NCBI GenBank assembly: GCA_012934845.2
Contig: WNNJ02001396.1
Location: 62,001-126,000 of the forward strand
DNA length: 64,000 nt
Origin: Pomphorhynchus laevis
Lineage: Eukaryota > Acanthocephala > Palaeacanthocephala > Echinorhynchida > Pomphorhynchidae
Direction: 5' to 3'
Shown: piece by piece, positions 55,401 through 64,000 of the stretch
How the letters are laid out: every line of letters starts with the position of its first letter
Position numbering within the stretch: position 1 is the stretch's first letter
Made by a program: the position numbers and the translations under genes
Notes under the pieces: generated by a model
Databases searched by the model: none
What the model saw: the letters and a program-made list of their open reading frames with translations, nothing else
Told to the model about the DNA's origin: nothing

Positions 55401-58400
55401 TTTAAAAGAACTTGCTTATCGTATCCTAATATTTAGAGTGTGAATAAAAATGCATGAGCACTTGAAATCTACTAATCTTCTAGTATGAAGCTTGCAAATA
55501 AGCCTTGTGGAGAAAGCTCAAAGAGCAAAAGCCTGTCTATGAATTTGATTGTTGATGGACTGCGATGGTTCGTTTTCCTCTTAATCTCGTAGTATTGACT
55601 ATAATGCCGCATCACTAATCGATCAAATATTTTAGAATTGGTTTTTCTGACAATATGAAAATTAATATAATATGTGATGATATTGACTTTAAAAACATTT
55701 GAATAATTTAATAGATACATATTATAAAATAGGTTACTATAAAATACTAAAAATACCATCAAACAGAAAATATTAAAAATATATAAATCAAAACATTTAA
55801 AAATTTAAACTCTCAAGCGGAAAATATTTATGGTTGGATAATAAATAATATAATTTGTAGTGGAGAATACTAGATAACCAAATTTGGCCGAAATTTGATA
55901 ACATAACAGTTCCTCCTGATGATCTCTAATCCTTATTATGATACGACGTCTGTTATTTATTATTCATAACAATTGACTTTTATTTTAAATTTTAATATAA
56001 ATATCATTCATAACAATATATTATAATACATTTAATATTATATAATTAGTTTAATAATATATTTAATATTTTTAATTGAAATTTTATATAAAATTATTTT
56101 ATTATTTATAATTAATAATTTTATTTTTTTATTTTTTATCATTATGTATAATTTATATGTATACATATCATTATAAAATATATTATATATATCATTATCA
56201 AAACATTTAATATACGTAGACTCAATTACCTGATCTGATTGGTTATAATGATTGATTAATTAACTGACCATTTCATTAGCTGTTATATAGTTAAAATATT
56301 TAATGATTAACGATTAAATGTTGATTGTAATTCAACTAAATCTGTTCTTAGGAGCGTATATTCAATGTTGAATATTTGATCATAAAAATGTATAAAATCA
56401 AATGAAATTATAAAAGTGATAGTCTAAAATACTAATCGATTTATTTCGCTGCAAGATAATAATTTTTGTATCATTTTGTGAAATGAGACATTTGAATAAT
56501 AAAAATAAGGTAATTTTGATCTTATTTTGGATCAAATTATTTTGAGTAGAATGTGATGACGATGAACCTTGCAGTTTCTAAAAATAGTCACAAATATGGT
56601 TTGGTGAACTAAAGTCAAATCAAACAATGAATTATGTTTTACAAAATTATCTGAAATTACAGGAATAAACGAATAATTGGAGTTCGTGATCAACGTTGAA
56701 CATTAATAGAAAAACAACTTAATAGTCGAAAAGCGCAGCATTTTATAAAAGAATTACTTAAATAGAATATATTTAAGAACGGCCAGCACAACATTGATGT
56801 TGTTTTCATCGCAGAAAACTAAATCGAAATTTTCTTCATACTGACGTTTAACATTACTGTCCGTATCTGTTCGTTTTTGGAAATCGTTTAGAACACCTAT
56901 CTTAATGACATTTTCCACGCACGTAATACCATCGGCCATTACGGAATCGGCGACCATGTCACCAATCACAATGGCATCCTTTCTATCCCAAGCTACATCG
57001 TTTCGCAATTGTTGTAGCCGTAAACCCTGTTTCTCCCCGTATATTAACGGTTCTTCGAAGCGGTAAAGAACATTGTCTTTATTGAATTGAAATCGGTTTG
57101 CACTAATAAAGACGGTCTTGCCAAATTGGTCTTTATAATTGGAAAGCGCTTTGCGAATGAAAATGTCGAATCCTCCTGAATATACATGTACCGGGAAGTT
57201 GTAGCTTTTTGCTAACTCAAACAGTTCATCAATTCCTTCACGGAGAACAAATTTGTGTGCATTTTTGTCGACAATCCGAGTTAACTGATCCGCGCTAAGT
57301 TTAGCGTTAATTATGATATTATTGCTAGTTAACCACCACTCCTCCATTAATTTCTGCTTCTCGGAAGAACTCAAATGACTACATTGTTCAAATTTGTAAT
57401 ATTTATCGTGAATTTGCCTAAGTTTTGCATGAATTCGAGATTCAGGAGGCAGCTCTTCATCGCAACCGGCGGCCATCACCTGGTAGCACGAATGAATCCG
57501 CTCGCCATTAGCGCATTCTGACAAGTCTTTATAACGCGTAATTGTCAAGTCAAAATCAATAATAATCATTAACTGATCACTCGTCATTCTGTTGAGTATA
57601 TATCCTAATTTATGCGGATATTTACACAATAGTTGCTCACTGTTTGAAATTTGAGCTAGTTGATTCAGTGTATCAGACTGAAATGAGTTTGGCTTCTTGC
57701 TCTTTCGAAGCCATAAATTAAGTATTCTACCTATAGAATAAGTTACAACATCGAAAATATATATGTACAAGAAGTTTATAGCCGAGTCTTTAAAACGTTT
57801 AAGTTTCACAGCTAGCATATTTCAAACCTTAATGATTATGTGCAAGGTAATTTGATTACTTATAGAATCGATATTCTAAAAGATTGTAGCCGTAAGTAGT
57901 AACCTTAAAGTGACTTTAAAATAACAATTGGTGAACAACTTTAATCTTTAAATAACTGATTGGGTTCAAAAACTTGCTTTGTTCAGAATAAAGAAGTTAG
58001 CTATTTGAAATACCCCTTGTTTTTTATTTATTTTAACATTGCATGAGCATTCATGCATACCATATAATATTATATTTAACACAGTAAATAATGAAATTTT
58101 AAGAATTAAATAAAATTTGATTAAATAAGTAAATTATAAAAATTGCCATAATATGTAATCAAAATCATTTAAATAATTTAATGGATAATCTCGGTTATTA
58201 TAAAATACAATCAAGCAAAAAATAGTAAAAATATATAAATCAACAAAACATTTAAAAATAAATTTAAACTCTAAAGCGGAAATGTTTATGACGAGGAATA
58301 GGAGCCGAAATCTGATAGCATAACATTTACTTTTGATAACATCTAATCCTTATCCTGATACATCGTATGTTATTTATTAGTCAATTCATAAAAATGACTT

Positions 58401-61400
58401 TTATTTTAAATTTCAATTTTTTATTTTAACATTTCATAAATATAAATTGTATAAAATCTTTTATTATTATTTATTATTAATCTTAAAACGTGAATAAATT
58501 TTCAGAATATGAATACGATTTTAGTACGATTTATACAAATTTAGATTTAGCAGATTTTACAGAAGCGTTAGATAAATAAATTAATCTTATATTCGGAAAA
58601 AGATATACATATATATGTTATAATAATTATATTATCGCTTCCTATCCCTAAAATCGATTACTGCCTTAGCATTCTCGCCAATTCTCCAAAATCCATCATC
58701 CTACCCCTACAACAAATAATCAACTCCGCTGCTAGAGTGCTCTTTCGTCTCCGTCGCTTTGACCACACACACATATCTTGCCCAACTCTCCTGGTCCACC
58801 ATCCACATCCGCATCAAACTCCGCCTTCTCGTAACTTTTCGTCTCATCGCTGTCGGCTCCCCATCGTCATCAACTTTTTTTTTCTTAGACGACACTCGCC
58901 TCGTTTCGCTATCGCTGCGTTCCCATCATACCCTTTTACTCCACGTTCCCAATTACTCCAACAACTACGGCTCCGATCCTTCCTCGTCGCCGCCCAACTT
59001 GCCTGGGGCGGCGACAAAAAAGGATCGGACACTGTAGTTGTTAAAGTAACTGGGAACGTGGAGTAAGAGGGAATGACGGGAACACAGTGAAAGAGAGGTG
59101 GGACGAGTGTCGTCTAAGAAAGGGAGGTTGATGAACGATGGGGACTCCCTCTCGACATCCGCCGCGCTCCCTCCTTTATCACATCCAAATATCGCCTCCG
59201 TACCCACCTCGACACATTATTTAGATTTTTGTTCTTTTTTTTGTGGTCATGTATGCGTGCGCCGGCACGCATTTGCCACGTAAAAATAATTCTGTTTTAT
59301 AACGCCTATCTAACAAAAATTAAACCATCAAGTAAATATAAATATATGGATAAAATTGAATTAATAGAATCCTTAAATATTTTGATAAATCAAAATTATT
59401 TAAAAGTAGGGACATCTATATTTAGACAAGTAAAAGGTGTTCCAATGGGTGGTAATAGTAGCCCAATTATAGCTGACTTGTTTTTAAGCTTTATAGAATA
59501 TGAATTTGTTCATAACTGTGTAAAAACTAAATCTAAACAATATAAATATATGAAATATATGTTTCGATACATTGATGATATATGTGTATTTAACTCTAAT
59601 AATTTTTATTTAATAAGCGAACAAATTTATCCAGAAAGCCTTATTCAATATTATGATGGAGAAGGTATATATTCTAGATATGAACATTAAATTAACATTA
59701 ACTAAAACTACATTATTTAATCGTAAAGATGACATATTTAAATTACAAGAAACAATTTTTGCTGAGCATTCATGCAACATATAATATAAAATATAATACT
59801 TAAGAATTGCAACAATTTATATATAGGTAAAATCATTTAAATAATTTAACAGATGCATATGTTAAACTTAGTTACTTTAAAACAAAATCAAACAGAAAAT
59901 AGTAAAAATATATAAATCAACAAAACATTATTAAAAATAAATTAAAACTCTTAAACAAAAAATGTTTATGGACGGATAATAAATAATATACTTTGTATTA
60001 GAATAAGATACTAGATAGTTTTATCAGAGGAAATACATCATTAGCATGTATTTGGCCCCGCTGCTATGTTGGGTAGAGGAGTTAGGGGCCGAAACCTGAT
60101 AGCATAGCAGTTCCTCCTGATGACCTCTAATTCTTATTCTGATACAATCGTCTGTTATTTATTAGTCAATTCATAAAAATTGACTTTTAAATTTCAATTT
60201 TATATTTTAACTTGATATAAGTTATTTTTTAATCTTTATTTATCATTATGTTTAATTAATCAATAATTTAATATACGTAGACTCAGTTGCCATGATCTGG
60301 TTTTTTAATTCTTCTAAATTGCAAAAGAAGTATAAAATTGTTTATAGCTTTAAACTAACACATCTAAACTAGGATACTATAAAAACAAAAATTGTTAAAT
60401 CAGATAAATTGGTCATCCAAATATTATAAAAATAAGTTTAAAAACTCGTAAGTGAAAGATGCTTATGGATAAACTGACTAGTTTGTAGCTGATAGTGTGG
60501 CATTTAGGACAATAAATTTGTTACGTATTAGTAACAAATTATTTACACCAATTATTATCAATAATCTCATTATTACAAATTAATATTAAATAATAATTAA
60601 AAAATTCAAAATCATGAATAAATATTAAATAATGTGCTCCATGCTAGAATAAGATATATTGCACAGATAATCATATAGAATTTAGGAAATACGTCATTGG
60701 CATAAAATAATATTTACACATTAAATAAAAGTTAAAAAATTATAAAATCATATTTGTGAACAATATGCTTTATATTAAAATAAGGTATATTATAATAAAT
60801 AATATACTTTGTATTAGAATAATATACTAGATAATCAAATTTAATAAGATTAACTAAATAATCAAATTCCATTAGAGGAAATACTTCATTAGCATGTATT
60901 TGGCTGCTGCTATGTTGGGTCGAGGAATAGTGGCCGAAACCTGATAGCATAGCAGTACCTCTTGATGATCTCTAATTCTTATTCTGATACGACGTATGTT
61001 ATTTGTTAGTCAACTCATAAAAATTGACTTTTAAATTTTAATTTTATATTTTAACTTGATATAAATATAAATTATATAACATCTTTTATTATTATTTATT
61101 ATTTATCTTTATTTTTATTTAATGTAGAGATGAATTATTGGCCTCTTAGTCTCTCGACATTGGGCAGAAATAAATAAAAACACCGAATATACACATTAAA
61201 ACAGAGAAAATACAAAATGTCTTCGCCATGGCTAACGACTCTGTAGTTTGTCAATCTTCGTCAATCTCATCTTTGAAAGATGGGGGCAGTCAAACACGTA
61301 AAGCAATGAATTACATGATTGGAGGCAATACATACAGATGCATGTTGATGTGCGGTTATGAAGGGGGTACGAATGGAGCAAAATTTATCATGGTATCCAT

Positions 61401-64000
61401 GACGAAATACTTTTCAAGTATGAGGGCGTTTTTGCATTTGTGGATTTCGCCAATTGATTTGAATGAATGCAGGGGTCCGGTATATGTCTGGATCGAGCAA
61501 AGATAATTTTGCTTTAAGGTTTTCAAAGTTTTTTATTTTTATTTAATAAAAATAATAAACAATATACTTTGTATTAGAATAGGATACCAGACAATCAAAT
61601 TTCATTAGTGGGAATTCGTCATTAGCGGATATTTGGCCCCAATGCTATATTGGGTGGATGAACAGTGGCCAAAACCTGATAAAATAGCTGTTCCTCCCGA
61701 TGAACTCTAATTTTAATTATCATGTTTCGCATATTATGAATTAATCAATTCACAAAAATTGAATTAAATTTAGTTACTTATAATAATTTACACTTGAATA
61801 TTATATAATATTTAATTATATAATTAAATATTATAAAAATAATATAAAAATATATAATATAAAAATGCGCAATTCTCATAAAAAAATAAGTTTTTGTTCA
61901 GTTACTATAATCTTTAAAAAACCAAATTTATATATTTGACAAAAATATGAAATTTTATATTGTAAAATAAAAATACAATAATAAAGTAATAAAATATTAA
62001 AATAATAAAATATAAAAATAATAATATTAAATAATACTATTAAAATAATAATATCATTTTAAAAATTAAAAACAATACAAATTTTAAATATATCGATTAT
62101 CTCGAGCACCCCGTATTCCAGCCTAAAAAGAAGCCGTATTTTCCGAAAAAACAAAGCTTTATACTACGAAAATCGTGATCGCATTGTAAACATTATAATT
62201 TCAAAAGTAAAAAAACAATCAACTTGAACAGTTTTCTAAATTTCGAAATTAAATTATCTATAAAAGTCATGATCTGAATCCGTCTTCTTAATGACAATTT
62301 TATAGGCGGCATCAAAATCTTTGGCCAGTACAATATATCGGTTATCTCGAGCAGCCTGCATTCCAGCCTATAAAAAGAGCCATATTTTTCGTAAAAACAA
62401 ACCTTTATACTACGATATAAGCCGTTTGACTTTATAAATATATAAACTACGATAAAGAATAGCAAATACAAACGGTTGTATTTTAACCAAACACTAGGTG
62501 TTACTGTGAAGCTTGGAATCGAATCTTCGAATGTTCTTTTAAAAAGTCGAACGTTCGTGTATAAATTCACATTTATACAAATAATCGATTTTTTAGTTCG
62601 GAATTGATATCAACACAAAGTAGATAAAATAAAATGATAAAACATAATTTCAAACAATAAAACATTTTAATAATATTACATTTTAATCTTAATAATACTA
62701 CACATTGTAATATTAATGTGAAATATTACTATAAATTTTTAATGGCATGTATCCATGTGTAAATATCATCAAATAAAATGGAATGCTCAGATGCTCTTAA
62801 AATTGAATGTTTGAAAATTCTTAAAATCGAATGATCTTTTGTTGTTTATATAAACACAAAAAACACTAAGGTGTATATTTATTTTAGTATTTATATTTGA
62901 TTTAAACGAATACGATTATTATTTTAGTATTCTTCGCCAAAAATATAATAATTTAAAATATTAAAAATAGAAGTAGCTTAATAATTTAAAATATTTATTA
63001 ACAATTTACAAAATATACCTTTAATTGACGTGCAAAGTAATCACTTCTAAATTAACTTAACTAAGTATGATTAGATGGTCAAAAGTTTAAAATATTAAAA
63101 ATTGAAATTAACAAATTAAAAAAGACAAAAACAAAATGAAAGATTTTGAACAAAATGTAATGTTTGTCATACAACAATCATGAAAAAATAAAATATGATT
63201 ATTAATAATTATAATTAATATAATAGATTACATTATAATATATAATAATAATGATTATATATTATAATATATTATAATATTATATTATAATAATATTAAT
63301 AATTATTTTATAATTATTTTTAATTACTTTATTTATAAATAATTATTATTTATAATTATTTATTAACCACAAGGCCATGTCTCTTCAGAATAATTCACAA
63401 TAAAAAACTTGGGAAATTAATAAATAAAGAGTGAACTGTTTATTTAAATTAAAAATAATAAAAATATATAAGAAACATTAAATTAATTATATAAAATTAT
63501 TAAAAAATAGTCTTTCAAAATGATACGAATCATTAAATTAATAAAAACCGCTGCAAATTACAACAGCGAGCAATGTCGTATTTAAAAGTATTTAATATAT
63601 AATTATGATTCAGCGTACATTTATCTACACATGGATATAATCTAAGCTTGAGTGTTATAGAATAGATGTGTTTGAATAGCATTTATTCAAAATTGCCGCT
63701 CAAATATGTGCACCCAAAAACTTAAATTTACAGGTACAAACGCAACTTGAAATTTTAGTCTTCAGAAGGACGAGTTTATATTCACAAAATGATTACAACA
63801 TTTATTAAAGTCTAAGACAATATCAACTCTGATATTTCGGTGGTGTGAATGATGGTTTATGTAAAAGCTCTGCAAAAAGTAATTCAAAAAGTATACAAAC
63901 AAAAGCAGTATATTAACAGCACAAGTGAAATACAAGTCTTAATAAATTTGTTCTTGAAAATGTATGGTTTCTATAATTTCGATTATGTCGCATTTCAAGA

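Overview
This is eukaryotic, almost certainly animal, DNA. It is very AT-rich. The host genes are cut by very short introns (many 46-60 nt, GT-AG) and spaced by long stretches of AT-rich repeat. Several families of non-LTR and Penelope-like retroelements fill most of the rest. One host intron has every hallmark of a minor-spliceosome (U12) AT-AC intron. I cannot name the phylum; an invertebrate is likely, and nematodes that lost the minor spliceosome are unlikely.

Layout. 0.2-1.4 kb: a minus-strand gene for an acidic 402-aa protein I do not recognise. 2-10.4 kb: broken copies and tandem end pieces of a Penelope-like reverse-transcriptase element, plus a nearly full LINE (6.37-9.25 kb, minus). 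11-16.5 kb: two remnants of an RT element with a nuclease-like tail (one folded back on itself), a 242-bp palindrome and a 1.1-kb element with 108-bp inverted ends. 18-29 kb: a LINE graveyard (an RTE-type endonuclease piece, a near-complete LINE of a second family at 22.4-24.96 kb and its truncated cousin, a CR1-like LINE on the minus strand, and a decayed copy of the first LINE), with a Ty3/gypsy-type fossil at 20.7-22.44 kb. 29.1-33.8 kb: a 4.65-kb satellite of ~167-bp monomers with an 8-monomer higher-order period near 1,340 bp. 34.9-36.2 kb: two minus-strand host exons, one with two CxxC pairs. 37.31-37.43 kb: a (TA)n tract.

37.99-55.11 kb holds the main gene: a complete importin-4 homologue on the plus strand. 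I resolved it into 29 exons (about 1,125 codons), every junction in phase. Its introns hold Penelope-like pieces with GIY-YIG endonuclease remnants and hammerhead-like motifs. 56.75-57.82 kb: an intronless minus-strand pyrimidine 5'-nucleotidase (NT5C3 family), convergent with the importin. 58-62 kb: a second copy of the Penelope-like RT element, interrupted by a LINE fragment, with more terminal repeats. 62.25-62.37 kb: the last exon of the proteasome ATPase Rpt3/PSMC4 (minus), with a partial tandem duplicate of its splice-acceptor region. The final 1.6 kb is featureless AT-rich DNA, probably its intron.

The host genes are unrelated housekeeping functions (nuclear import, nucleotide breakdown, proteasome). 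There is no operon-like logic. What links the window is the retroelement traffic around and inside them.
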